Shown here piece after piece: positions 10,493 through 21,614 of a stretch of DNA of 64,000 nt; the stretch's first letter is position 1; the number at the start of each line of letters is the position of its first letter. The stretch spans positions 1,922,001-1,986,000 of the forward strand of contig JAMWBK010000003.1 in NCBI GenBank assembly GCA_029953675.1, given 5' to 3'. The translations under genes were made by a program, and so were the position numbers. Under the pieces are notes generated by a model, which was given only the letters and a program-made list of their open reading frames with translations, had not been told where the DNA came from and made no database searches. The DNA comes from Rhodosorus marinus (taxonomy: Eukaryota > Rhodophyta > Stylonematophyceae > Stylonematales > Stylonemataceae).

Positions 10493-12000
10493 ATTATGCA
10501 GATGGACTCGGATAGGCTATAGGCAAATGGCAGCAGGGGTTATGTTAGTGTTGGCCATGCAGAGAGAAGAACACTCTTTGGGATCCATGACTCGCGACAA
10601 AATTATAATTATTCGACAAGCACGCTGTACTGAAAGTTAAGTACAAGCGATACTACATGCCGTTCCGTAACGGCTAGTTGTGTCTTACCAGTGGGGGCCC
10701 CGTGCGACAGTTGAGAGGGACCTCCAAAGGGAAACCGGGATACTCTCTATAGAGTGCAATTCCCTTTTGCCACCACTTCGTATGGAGCTGTGTGCGAGAC
10801 GCTCTCTAGTGTTGTCGGAAGCACAAATGCTTTGGAAGCTTTTTAGAGGTGAACTACTTTGCGAACGTTTCATCCTCCCAGAGCAAGACTACAATAAGCA
10901 ATTGAAACTATGGAGAAATCGATGACTCTATCCAAATACGTGCATAGAAACGCTTCCACATATGTGTACCCCTGCGGCAGCTGAGACGCAACACGAATTT
11001 CTGAACTATCTAGGTTGTCAATAATACCCCCTCAAAAAGGCTTCCGGAACATCACAAGTGGCAACGTCGGCTTACAAATGACGTCGGCTTGTAAATTTCG
11101 AAACGGATATCAACCTCAGGCAAATCTCTATTGGGTGGAAAGTACCAACTTGAACTAATTCGTTCTCCGAATCCCCCAAAAACACGCCATCGCCTTTTGC
11201 CCTGCCCCACAAAACCCCCTCGTAAGGCACCCAGTCCTCCTTTTTTTCCCAAGATCACCGCCATTCCAGCACCTCTTCTAACAAAGGAACGTTACGTACT
11301 CTAAATAACAAAATTAGAATTCATGAAAGCAAAAAAAAAACGTTGAATTTCCTTCGTGCCTCTTCACGGGCTTGACTAGGTAGTAAGGAGTTGAGGGAAC
11401 TCTAAAGCAGAGCATTCACCAAACTACGCTTGCACTATCATCCCATCCAAAACCCGCCGTCTCCCTCCCCCCCACAAAACCAAATAAAACCATAAAAACT
11501 TCTCGCTATTTGTGATCAACATGAATAAATTTACTTTTGAAAATAAATTCGCCTGCTTACAGAAATTTACAACCGAACTCTTCGAAATGAAACGGTCATT
11601 CTAGAATTATTGAATAATAATAGTTTTTGGGAGAGAATAGTGGATCTGGACTATTAGCGTCGAAATAATATATCGCATATATGATACTTGATATGGATGA
11701 AATTGAAACATTTATATATAATATAGTATATATGGTATAAATATTGTTTTTAGTGTATGGGGATAGTTGGTATGGAGATGAGGTGGTTCGTTTAATGTCC
11801 TCTAGTGGATACTAGCGGTTGAGAAGAGGTGTCCAAGGTCTGGTGAGAGTCATGTGTGAAGAGTGAGGTAGTGAAAGGCGTATTAGAGAACGGGAGTGAT
11901 TGAGTGAAGGTGTAAAGCAAACTTTACGATGCTTGTGGTGTCTTCTGGTATGTCCTGCAGGTAGAAGGGGTATTTAGGAGTTGCCTTGGGAGGTTTCAGA

Positions 12001-13143
12001 ATGAAGCGTCCGGGAGTATTGGTTGTTCTGGTGGGGTTGTGGTTGATATGTGGAAGTCATGGAAAGGCTATTGTGCTCAAGTGCGGGAGTAGCCTGAGAG
12101 AGGAGATCGAGAAAGCTGATAAGTATGACATTCTTGTTTCGAATGGGGGATGTAAGTGGGAAGTGAGTAAGGCCATTATAATCAACAAGCCGCTCACTTT
12201 GAAGGGCATTCACGTGACTTTGCAATCTGGAGTTGTGGGATCTATCTTCTCTCTGAGGTCAAATAGGATCACTATTTCTGACTTTACAGTGATCGGTAAC
12301 CGAGATTCTGTAACCAAGGGCCAATCACTGATTAACGCATACAGAAGTGGCTTTGTCATTGAGAATGGCGCCTTGAAATCGTCCTCGAGCCACGGGATTA
12401 GAGTCGCGCCAGTATCAGGAGGGTTAGAAATTGACGGAGGAGTCATAAGGGACGTGGTTGGCCATAGAAATATCGGCAATGTTGTACTTCTTTCGACATC
12501 CAGGGGCGGGAAAACCTCAACAAGGAACGTCCTGGTTGAAAACGTTCGGGCCTACGACAGCAAGTTCAAGGGTGCTCTCGAAGTTTCGAACGGTGTTCAG
12601 GATATTTTCGCGCAAACTTTGTATGCAGAACGATGCGTTTTCGCCTTCGCTGTTCAGGATCAAAGCTTAAACCAGCAAAGCATCAGACGTGTATTCCTGA
12701 CCAGCGTTGTCGCGAGGAAGTGTGATTACGGAGTTTTAAGCAAGGGTGGTGTACGGCACTATGACATCTCTATCTCCGGTGTGATCATTGAGAACTGCAA
12801 AACGGCAATGACCCTTCACAACCTCAACTGGGGGAGGGTCTATGATGTTAGAGTTATCGACGCGGGAGACGGAAAGCCTCAGATTGGCATCCTGAAGAGC
12901 GACAATCTGACGCTTCGGGACGTCTCGTTTATGGGAAAGAGTCAGTCGGGATCGGCCGTTTTGATCAGGGAATCCAACAAAGTTCGAGTTTCAGGGGTTA
13001 TGCTCAGCGAGACCACCTCCTTCACTTGCGGCATCCTGTTCTTCGAGACCTCCCAATCCAAGTTGATCACCGCTGATATCTCGGGGATCGATCTAGGGGC
13101 AGCCCAGGAAGATGTCAGAGGAATCGAATACAAGGGTGATTGA
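12001..13143 (+). CDS. secreted right-handed beta-helix protein, paralog 4 (diverged central motif)
   Basis: 380 aa, intronless. The upstream in-frame TTG was rejected in favour of ATG 12001, giving the signal peptide MKRPGVLVVLVGLWLICGSHG. The Cys pair is kept (LKCGSSL; NGGCKW) and the solenoid is full length, so the gene is not truncated. Three positions polar in the other four have changed: RD becomes GN in the NVVLL segment, SDG becomes SNG in the EV motif, and QDH becomes QDQ. If these residues form a catalytic or ligand site, this copy may be a non-catalytic homologue. There are no stops or frameshifts, so it seems to be under selection for folding. Confidence 0.84.
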   Translation: MKRPGVLVVLVGLWLICGSHGKAIVLKCGSSLREEIEKADKYDILVSNGGCKWEVSKAIIINKPLTLKGIHVTLQSGVVGSIFSLRSNRITISDFTVIGNRDSVTKGQSLINAYRSGFVIENGALKSSSSHGIRVAPVSGGLEIDGGVIRDVVGHRNIGNVVLLSTSRGGKTSTRNVLVENVRAYDSKFKGALEVSNGVQDIFAQTLYAERCVFAFAVQDQSLNQQSIRRVFLTSVVARKCDYGVLSKGGVRHYDISISGVIIENCKTAMTLHNLNWGRVYDVRVIDAGDGKPQIGILKSDNLTLRDVSFMGKSQSGSAVLIRESNKVRVSGVMLSETTSFTCGILFFETSQSKLITADISGIDLGAAQEDVRGIEYKGD

Positions 13144-14564
13144 ACGCAAGCAACCATTGTATCAGAAGTGACGTTAAACTCTAACAAAACCCGCAGTGCA
13201 GAGGACGAAATCAAAACTAACTGTCTAGTTCACAGCGGAAGTTCTCGCGTGGAAACGGTCTCCGCACAACTCCGCGTCCTCAGCCATGTTTTCGCCTTGT
13301 TTTCTTCTGTGCGTTCCTAACATAGCCAAACATGATTTCAAAAAGGGAAGCAAAGCAACGTAATTCTCGTCGTTCCTCAGTAGAAAGACATGACCAGAGG
13401 TCGACATATCACAACAATCACCAATCACCTTGTCCTTTCCAACCCCCGCCAAAAGGAGACGTAAGTTCAACCGCCGTACGCACTTGGCTTGAACGCAGTA
13501 CTATGACCTACTGGTCATAGTTCTCAGGGTGCGTCCTGGGTGGCGCTTCAAGGCCTAACCCCAGACTACCGCTACCTCTGCAGGGTGAGGAAACACGATC
13601 AATCGATTATTTTCTCGGCAATACTCCTGTTCTTTGAGCGTGAGAGCAGTTCAAAGAACCATAACTGATTCTTATAGCATGCTGCTGCATCCTTGTTGCC
13701 TCCAAAATGCATCCTTGGAGCTATTGGCAACCTCAACGAAGCCTAGCATAGAGCTTTACAGGGTTTCACTGTTGAATGCTCGATCTCATACAGCTCAAAT
13801 CCTTAAGACTGAGAGCCTTAATTCTTTGCAATTGAGCATAGCTATCAGAGCTCGGAGGCTCATCTGGCTGGTACCTGTACACCAACGTCAACGCCATTGA
13901 GATGGTCGTGACTTGATCCCGAGCTCAAAGCGAAGGAGAACGTTGCCTTTGCGGAGAAGGAAAGCGCTTGGAAGTCAGCAGAGAACTCTTGTAGCGACTG
14001 CTGATGTCCAATGCTGAACACACACGACCCTCGCTGGGTGGTCTCCCCAGCTCGTTCAATGGGTCTATTCGAATTCGAGGGGCTGCAACCTTTGGAAGCT
14101 CGATGCAAACCCTCCAGCTAGCACAGTGCGAAGGGTTGCAGAGACCTCTGGATAATGAAAGTATTGCACATCGAATAAATTCTATGAAACAACCCCGCCG
14201 ACCCTCGCTTCGTCCGTACCTGCCACTTCGGATCTATCGGACTGTGGTGCGGGTACTGCCCTTGGAAGCTCAAACCACCAGAACGCGAAGCGTTAGTGAC
14301 CTCCTGAGAAAAACCGAACATGTTGGACAGTAAACGGTCACAATGAAAGAACAAGTACGGCCATGATTGCATCTGTACTACCCCTTCAAATACTCTAGGC
14401 TGACTTCTAATAGGCACAACCTCTGCTGGATGCATCCCCCAATGCTGGGCGCTAACGACTTTTACATTTGACAGAGGGGTAGCGTGACGACTGGTGATGG
14501 TCTAGTAACGGTCTGGTGACGAACCCTGCTAGCGAGGCGTATAACAACGGACAACTGGCAAGCT
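13144..14564. other. intergenic, beta-helix paralog 4 to DUF1517 gene
   Basis: No gene seen. Two segments about 175 bp apart (near 14025-14110 and 14200-14280) share GACCCTCGCT and TTGGAAGCTC in the same order, suggesting an old duplication. Open frames on both strands are short and unrecognisable. A transit-peptide exon for the following gene could lie here. Confidence 0.4.
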
Positions 14565-15688
14565 ATGACAGTCGGATTTCTATTCCACACGGCTGTGAAG
14601 CCATGTAGGAGAGACAAGCATGTCGTAAACCTATCGATTTCGGGTGCAGTAGCCGGCTTCTTCCTGTCGAGGGTGAGTATCTCCCCTCTGCCGCAGCGAT
14701 CTGAGCTTTCAGCGGAGCTGATCGTCGAAAGGACATCGTCTAAGACATCCTTTGGGGTAAGTTTTCGGCTTATATGGTATACACGGACCGGTTTGTGATG
14801 TTTCTCATGTGATTCCTTCGTTTCCTTGCTCAAGGTTAAACCTAGTGATGTTCTGGTTACCCCTCACCTCGAGCCAGCAGAGAACAAAGTTAGCATTCCT
14901 CGAGTTGGGGTCTTCCGCAGAGAGGATTTCTTGTTGTTTAGCACTACGGGGATCGCAATGGTTTACACAACCAAGAAGCTTTACGATCAGCACTACTTCC
15001 CAGTCGGAAAGCGACCGATTGACTTTCCAGATTCCAGGGTATTCAGTATCGTTACCCTACAGGTAAGAATTGTTCCGTTGGTTCGACGTCCCATTGAACA
15101 GCTCCAGCATCTTGCAGTAGCTTCTTGAAGGCCTGATCACCTCAGCGCATCCCGGTTTCACCTTTCTTTGTGCAGTTGGCGTTTGAGGGCGATGACCGAG
15201 AACATGTAAGGAAGAGGGTAAAACACATCTGTCAGAACACCAAGCCGACGTTTGTGGGCCTCGCTGGAGCGCTATCGAAGCTATCCACGGCGATCCTGTT
15301 TAGATCTCGTTTTGCGAGTAGAGGTCACTGCGATGTCCGCAACGCCGAGAATGTCGACGATGCGAAGATGCAATACGAAAAAGCTCTAGAGGAGGTGAAA
15401 CAACTCTGGGAACAGCACATGGAAGACGAGATAGATGAAGGAGAGCAGGAGTTGTGCACGGTGATAATTCTCGTCGTGGCCGTCACAGACGACGTATTCT
15501 CGAACAAGCCGCTTACAACGGTACCAGAGGTTCTTCGCGCCCTCCAAACTGTAAGAGCCGACCAGTTCTGCGGGATGGAGGCCATGTGCTACCCTACCGA
15601 GGAAGACGACTGGCTCACGAAATCCCAATTGCACAGAATGTTCCCTCTCCTCGATGAGAGCGAGCCCGGGGTCCAAAAGAAAGTTTAA
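14565..15688 (+). CDS. DUF1517-family protein (probable plastid protein)
   Basis: Three exons: 14565-14756, 14835-15062 and 15176-15688, 310 aa in-phase. The splice sites are consensus (GTAAGT/CAAG, GTAAGA/GTGCAG). The middle exon opens the domain (VTLQ then LAFEGDDREHVRKRV). The last exon has the DUF1517 ending: a helix with the EEVKQLWEQHM region, a hydrophobic strand VIILVVAVTDD, then LRALQTV, then the D-x-L-T-x-x-x-L pattern in DDWLTKSQLHRMFPLL. The family is found in cyanobacteria and plastids; Arabidopsis FLAP1, which acts in thylakoid acclimation to fluctuating light, is a member. The recognition is from the C-terminal pattern and not certain. The ATG is the first in the exon; an upstream transit-peptide exon cannot be excluded. 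It converges on the S4-domain gene, 157 bp away. Confidence 0.62.
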
Positions 15689-15845
15689 CCAAATCCATAG
15701 CTATGTTCATATTACTACCAAAACAAAAACCTGTTCCTAACCCAGAATCTAAATGTATAGATCCGAGTCTCGTACCTACTCTATGTGCTCAGATAACATC
15801 TGCAGATCCTCCTAATAAGGAAGAGCTAGCAAAGGTGAAAAGAGC

Positions 15846-16766
15846 TTATGTATACCTACTGAGCTCTATTCTAAACTTGTTTTTTGAGGTCTTGGAGACG
15901 TTCTCAACTACCACCCTGCCTTTCCCACGGAAGGTAATCATATCACCTTCCTTTACAGATGAGCTGCCGTTCTTGACCTGCTTCCAGTTCACCAAAACGT
16001 TTCCTGTTTTGATCTCATCGCCTATCTTCGTGCGACTGATCCCAAAACCAGCTGATCCTACAGAATCAAGTCGCATGGACTTCTCAACGGTGTTGATGCT
16101 CCTCTTCTTAGGCTCTTTGTAGTACAGCTTGTCCCATTCGATGGGTTGCACCGTTACAGGCACTGATCTTACTTGTGATAGCACTGTCTGGAGCGGATTG
16201 ACTATATCAGGATCAACGATGACATGAGCTCCTCGATCACCGAGGAGGATGATATCTCCAATGAAATCTCGATCGATCCCAGCTCCGGTAATCGCCCCAA
16301 GGAAGTCTCCGTGACGTGCCGGATCGAATAGGAAGTTTCCTCGGATTTCAATCGGCGTCAAGAAATGCCGATCCTCCTCTTCTTCAATTAAGAGTGAAAG
16401 ATCTACGAGTTCTACGGGGGAGAGGACCATCCTCTTCCTCTCGGCCTGGGGAAAGCCACCGGCAGTGGTGACCGTCAGGTCCGCAAGCTTTCCCAAAGCA
16501 TTTCCGAGCTCCAAACTCTCTACCGGGCGCAGAAAATGGGTGGGAATTACAGAAAACTCCTTAAGAGCGCGTTCCGCGACATCAACCACCCTCGCCGCAA
16601 TATTCTCCTCCACGCCGTGGTGCCGGGCGTGCTTCAAGATGTCGTCACGGGGCACCAACCCACGACCAGCTGCCACTCGAACCGAATTTACATTTCTCCC
16701 AATACAACATCGCCTTGTACCGAAATGAGGACTACGCTTGATCAAAAACAGGTCAACAAACCCCAT
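15846..16766 (-). CDS. photosystem II S4-domain (YlmH-like) RNA-binding protein, plastid-targeted
   Basis: 306 aa, one exon. The frame opens at a TTG at 16871, but the first ATG is 16766. It starts MGFVDLFLIKRSPHFGTRRC, a basic, Ser-poor but transit-like leader. The body follows the YlmH/photosystem II S4 layout: an N-terminal helical region (RDDILKHARHHGV), a middle ferredoxin-like domain with HFLTPIEIRGNFLF, GAGIDRDFIGDIILLGDRGAHVIV, and a C-terminal S4 domain (MRLDSVGSAGFGISRTKIGDEIKTGNVLVNW in pieces, then GDMITFRGKGRVVVENV). Cyanobacterial and plastid members are associated with photosystem II. It probably binds plastid RNA or rRNA. It is convergent with the DUF1517 gene. Confidence 0.85.
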   Translation of the reverse strand: MGFVDLFLIKRSPHFGTRRCCIGRNVNSVRVAAGRGLVPRDDILKHARHHGVEENIAARVVDVAERALKEFSVIPTHFLRPVESLELGNALGKLADLTVTTAGGFPQAERKRMVLSPVELVDLSLLIEEEEDRHFLTPIEIRGNFLFDPARHGDFLGAITGAGIDRDFIGDIILLGDRGAHVIVDPDIVNPLQTVLSQVRSVPVTVQPIEWDKLYYKEPKKRSINTVEKSMRLDSVGSAGFGISRTKIGDEIKTGNVLVNWKQVKNGSSSVKEGDMITFRGKGRVVVENVSKTSKNKFRIELSRYT

Positions 16767-19700
16767 TCCTCGCACAAAACCCGCACTGCAAGCCCCCAAA
16801 AAACTGAACAACACAAAAAAAAGGTGCCCTGACCAAAAACCTTCTTCACATACAGAACAATCCAACAACAAAACTCATTCTTCTCACAGACGCCTCCCAA
16901 TCTATCCCAAAATTTCCAAGCTACTTGAATACCACCACCATTCCTCACAGACTCAGACTTGGCTTCAACATAGTCGGCAATAAATGACTTATCAATCCAC
17001 GACCATTGCAAAGCAAAGTTCGCATCGTTTTAAGGACAAACATACACACAACGGGAGATTTTTAATTCTAAATTTTGAAAATATCTATAATTTAGAAATA
17101 GATACTTGAAAATTAAGGATTTATGACGGATATTTCTAATTCTTAGTGTGTTTGAATGTTGATTTAGTCTCTTTGCTTTAGGGGGTGGTGGTCATGTTCT
17201 TCCCACGCAACAGGATGAGGAGCACGTTACGAGATGTGGTAGTGTCAATACAGCACAATAAGAAATATGAAAATTCCAGGTTATTCGAATGTTTTGAATA
17301 GCTTTGGGTCGTCCTTGTACCCAAATTGAGAGCGCGAACCTATTAGGAGTGGGTGACCAAGCACAAAGGGATAGACGATGATAAGTGGAGGTAGGCGAGG
17401 GTCCTGCCGACTTAAACAGAACGTCTTGGAAGTTGAGCAGGCGGATGACACTACTGCCTACCTGCCCGGCGATCTGAAGGAGGAAGTCCGCGTTTTGGAG
17501 AAAGACTCGTAGTCGACGGAGTCTTCACGGTTTGTAAGCTCACTGAGTTCTGCTCGCTGCTCCAGTCCTCAAGGACAACAACCCGACCTTCTCCGCGGCG
17601 CAAAGTGTGTTTTGATTTTGTTAATGTTACAAAGCCAGGTATTTACTTTACTCGGTGTCCGCTGTCTTCGTTACTGTTGCCCCATCCTTCATCCTCTGGG
17701 AGGATTCCGTCTGTCTCTTTTCTGGGCTAGTACTTCTAGGTCGTCCTCGCAGCTTGATTCGGGGTCCACAGTCTTCGGTCCCATGTACTCTGCTGACTCA
17801 GCGTAGTCAGTGGCCTTTTGGAAGTCAGCGACAAGTGCACCGGAGGAAGACCACGCCAACGATGTGCGGAATTCTCATGTGTTGCGAGAGGAATAGAAAC
17901 CATCTGATCTAGCTCGGCGACTCTCACAAAACATAGATAAGACATCCTAGTACAAGAGCAAACCTACCAAAAGACAAAGCGATGCGCAACGACCGATTCA
18001 AGTACCCGAGCGTCTATAAGAGCTGCAGTGCAGATATTCAGCTTATGGCAGCGCATGGTAGGAGCAGCTGCTCCACGGCGCCGCGACGAGGCCGGTAGGT
18101 AACGTTCGCGAGTGGAAAAAGGTTTAGTTTGGTGTATGGCATCAATCAAAAGCTCACCGAGCACTCAATCATGCGTATGCAGTTCAAGAGGCTCCACCGG
18201 AAATGCGAGAAATGTGGACTGAACATCCACAAGACAGCGCAGTGCAATGCATCAATCAAATGCCGCAAGTGCATCCAGTATGGACACTATCAAAGGGAGT
18301 GACGGAGCAAGAAAGTCCACCACAACAGCAAGAAAGTCCACCGCGAACAAGGAACTTTCTTCGCACTCTGTGCCCATGGCCTAGAAACAAGAGAAATCGA
18401 AGCTCTACTTGCTGTTTGTATTAGGGGTTAAACTCCCATTCCACAAATTTAATGGAAGAACCGACTAGGGGGGTCGAAACGTCTACCGATATTCAAAATA
18501 AAATAAAATAAATCTCTATTTTTATGTTTGTCATAAATATAATTCAGGGGTAATATCCAATTCCAGAAATTCAAGTGTGGTTGAAACTAAGGACGGGGGT
18601 AGGGATTTCGTTTCCAAAATTGTATGAGGGTTTGCAATGAATGATGGAGCAGTAGGGTTCAGCGTGGCCACCTGCTTACTAAGAGCACTGCATGCTTTCG
18701 TCAGAGTTTTATTGCTTCCCAAACCGTCAAATTAGAGAGTTGAGAGAACGAAAGCGGACGAGTGACTTTAAAAGACGGCTGATCATCATGGAAGTACAAG
18801 CAGCGACCCCAATGGTAGTTTCTGATCTGTAGCTAGATCGAGCGTTTCCATAGGAAAGGGCGAAACGGAACGGGAACTGATAGAGCGAGAAGCTTCAGCG
18901 GAGGAAGACGACGAAATACGGGCGCCGACGATTCCAGCTTTGTTGGTTGGAGAAAGAAAAACTGGGACTTAGAATCTGTATGCGCTGGGGTCGCGTCTAT
19001 CACAGGCTATATTCTTCCCTCGGGGTCCGCCTAGGAACTTTGTCTAGTTTCCGCCAAAACTAGAAATTAAGCGGTGGTTGGAACTTAGGAGGGAGGAATC
19101 TCGTTTCAAAAATTGCTTTAACTGCTTATCTTCATGTAAACAGCGATTAAGCGCACCTCTACCTCGAGATTCCGCCCCGACCTCGCCGTTAGCTGGTTGT
19201 TCCCCCACACCGAAACCCCATTTTGGCAGTCTACTTGAAGGACTTCAGCGCTATAAAGCTGTCACGGAAGACCGCTGAATCTCCTGAAATGCTGAAATGC
19301 TGAACAGTTCCCAGTAAATTCTACCCCTCCATATCCACACGGCTGCCAGAAATCTTCTGAAAAAAATCGAATCGAATACTCCTCTCCTGTCAACAGGCAC
19401 CCGCTGTCCAGAAATCCAGGGCTACTAACCCAATTTCAGGTCTAGAGCACCCTGGTCGCATGAGCAGTCCGCCAGGAGCTGCCGGCGCCTCTTAAAGGCC
19501 CAACAAATTTCCAGGTAACCCAGCAGACAACGTGGGCAATAGAACAAGCAGGAGTTGTCCTATTTCGCCAGAGAACCAGATTAGGACATGACTACAAGCA
19601 TCTATAGCTCATGGGCGGGGTGCAGGGAGGGGGGAAGCGTTGAGATGGTGTAATAGAACATTTTTGGGATAATACTGCCAGCATGTCCGTTCCAAGTCCC

Positions 19701-20112
19701 TACTGAACACCACGTCGATAACTCCAATAATGCCAAATCTTAACTTAAATCCAACGTTCCAATAGCATTCGCTTAACAAATAAAACCATGTAATTGTTAA
19801 TAAAAACAAAATATTAGATCATATTAACGATAAAAATTGTAAAAATCGATCTACGGACAGAACTGTACGTTGGCTCAATTCAAAGTGTCAGCAAGATGGT
19901 CAAATATTACTGAAAACTTATTTTGTGGGGTCTGTCGGTACCTGGGGAACGCCGACAGGCAACCCGTCAGGTGTTTCCCACTGAAGGAATGGGCTGGATC
20001 TGCATCGTCGTGAGCTTTGATAAGGTATTAATATTATATATGGACGGTTTATGATTTTGATCTGATGGGGTGAGAGTGCTCTCATCAGCTGGTTAAGTGA
20101 AGAACGAGCAGG
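16767..20112. other. gene-poor region with a retroelement relic
   Basis: About 3.3 kb without an intact gene, separating the S4 gene from beta-helix paralog 5. The only recognisable piece is a CCHC zinc-knuckle remnant (18204-18302). AT-rich tracts occur at 17040-17140 and 19730-19860. A TTATATATGG element at about 20034 lies ~75 nt before the paralog 5 ATG and is a plausible TATA box. Confidence 0.45.
18204..18302 (+). pseudogene. decayed CCHC zinc-knuckle fragment (gag-like relic)
   Basis: In one frame the DNA encodes CEKCGLNIHKTAQC, an exact C-x2-C-x4-H-x4-C knuckle. Eleven residues later comes CRKCIQYGHYQRE followed by TGA exactly where the last Cys of a second knuckle should be, so a TGC or TGT has probably mutated to stop. 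No start or upstream gag frame is intact. Paired knuckles are typical of retrotransposon Gag, but a host nucleic-acid-binding protein is an alternative source. Confidence 0.5.
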
Positions 20113-21285
20113 ATGAAGTTGTTTGTATTTCTGTTGGCGGTGATTGCTGTCGCCACAAGTTGCGCGGACGTTATTCCGCTTGACTGTGATAAACCTCTGA
20201 AAACTCAGATAGAAGGTGCTCCTATACACTCTGAGCTTGTGGCCTACGATTCCTGTGTATGGATGGTTGATGAGACGATTCGAGTTAGGAACCCGGTGAC
20301 GATTCGTGGAGTTACCGCGAGGCTGCCAGATGGATTAGGAAACGCTCCACTTCTCGAGGTCCGGACGGAAGGGTTCACCATGACCGATTTTGAGTTCATT
20401 GGAAACATTGAATCCGTGGAATTCGAAGATAGAGAATCCCTCGTGGCCGTGGCTATGGGAGGGTTTCATATCGAGCGGGGAGTTCTGAGAAGCTCATCCC
20501 AGCACGGAATCCTTGTCCGTCCAATGGGTTTTCATAAACACGACATAGTGGGTGGTGTGCTCAGAGATCTTGCGGGATATGGCAACCGAAGAGACCTTGT
20601 ATCAATTACGAGCATGAGGCAGGGCGAATATATCTCAAGGAACATCGTTGCTGAGAACCTTCGAGCGTACAATCAATGGGAACGAGGAACCATCGAAGTC
20701 ACCGACGGAGCAAAGGACGTGTATATAAGCAACGTCTACGCCGAGAACTGTTTTTACGCCGTTGATATCCAGGATCATGACGAAGGCAACGACGAATCGC
20801 TTGCTCATGTGAACAGAGTGTTCGTTAGCAATGTCATTGCAATGAACTGCACTTGGGCTATCCACTCTGAAACGTTTGTCGCTGGCCACTCAGACATATC
20901 AATCTCAGGCGTTGTTGCCACGGACTGCATGAACGCCGTGCTACTGGACAGAATCAACCGGCTCACGCTAACCGATGTCAAAGTTGTCAATGGGAGGAAC
21001 GAGAGCACCCAAGTGGACATAGCCCACGCCAAGTACGTGAACATGAGAGAGCTTTCTTTTGCTGGCGGTGTAGGCGAGTCCAGTGCGATCACGCTTCGGC
21101 AATCTGAGAAGGTCAGAGTCCAAGACGTCACTCTCGCAGATGATACAAATTTCAAGTACGGAATAACTGTGAACGCGACAGTTCCAGAGCAAGAAGCTTT
21201 CGCGACGCTCAGCTTCACAGGCAACGATTTAGAAGCGGCGAGCGAGGAGGAGATTCAGTACTACTTTTTCCACGAGTCGCTTTAA
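20113..21285 (+). CDS. secreted right-handed beta-helix protein, paralog 5
   Basis: 390 aa, the longest copy, in one exon with an unambiguous ATG. Signal peptide MKLFVFLLAVIAVATSCAD. Landmarks: PLDCDKPL (first Cys), YDSCVW (second), SSQHGILV, GNRRDLVSI, RNIVAENLRAY, EVTDGAKDV, YAENCFYAV, DIQDH. It differs from its sisters by an acidic character and by a C-terminal tail, SEEEIQYYFFHESL, beyond the last rung. It is separated from the other four by ~7 kb containing two plastid genes, so it is probably an older or relocated duplicate. It converges on the sigma factor gene, 329 bp away. Activity unknown. Confidence 0.86.
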   Translation: MKLFVFLLAVIAVATSCADVIPLDCDKPLKTQIEGAPIHSELVAYDSCVWMVDETIRVRNPVTIRGVTARLPDGLGNAPLLEVRTEGFTMTDFEFIGNIESVEFEDRESLVAVAMGGFHIERGVLRSSSQHGILVRPMGFHKHDIVGGVLRDLAGYGNRRDLVSITSMRQGEYISRNIVAENLRAYNQWERGTIEVTDGAKDVYISNVYAENCFYAVDIQDHDEGNDESLAHVNRVFVSNVIAMNCTWAIHSETFVAGHSDISISGVVATDCMNAVLLDRINRLTLTDVKVVNGRNESTQVDIAHAKYVNMRELSFAGGVGESSAITLRQSEKVRVQDVTLADDTNFKYGITVNATVPEQEAFATLSFTGNDLEAASEEEIQYYFFHESL

Positions 21286-21614
21286 CTGGATTTCCATTGA
21301 CCTACAGAGCCCTGTTGTGCCTCATGGCAGCTTTTCACATATTCGTCAAAGAGAAACGTATCGAATTCTATGCAGCTGTACGGGAGTAGTGGGCCGCAGA
21401 TGAGCTCGGAGCCAAGCCGTCGACACTATAGTCAGATCGCAGAGTGTCGGAGGGGGCTATCTGATGAGTTTCCGTCTGTACATATCAGTCATTTATACAA
21501 GTAAAAACGTTTCTCAAAAACTTGGGAGTACATCGCCCAAAACCCAGAAACCTGAAACCACCTTCATAGTTCGACGGCGGGACAGTGCTTCCGCTGCTCA
21601 TCTCTTATTGTCGG

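Larger units (their letters stand above)
10007..12000. other. intergenic with hairpins and short tandem repeats
   Basis: No gene supported. It contains the 19-bp inverted repeat, a second imperfect hairpin at 10283-10331, three 20-bp tandem copies at 10436-10492, and AT-rich DNA at 11490-11760 that precedes paralog 4. A TATTTAG element lies ~30 nt before that gene's ATG. Confidence 0.4.

Noticed and set aside
13900-14290. Possible tandem repeat of ~175 bp upstream of the DUF1517 gene
   Set aside because: Only short shared blocks (GACCCTCGCT, TTGGAAGCTC); too weak to annotate as a repeat without alignment.
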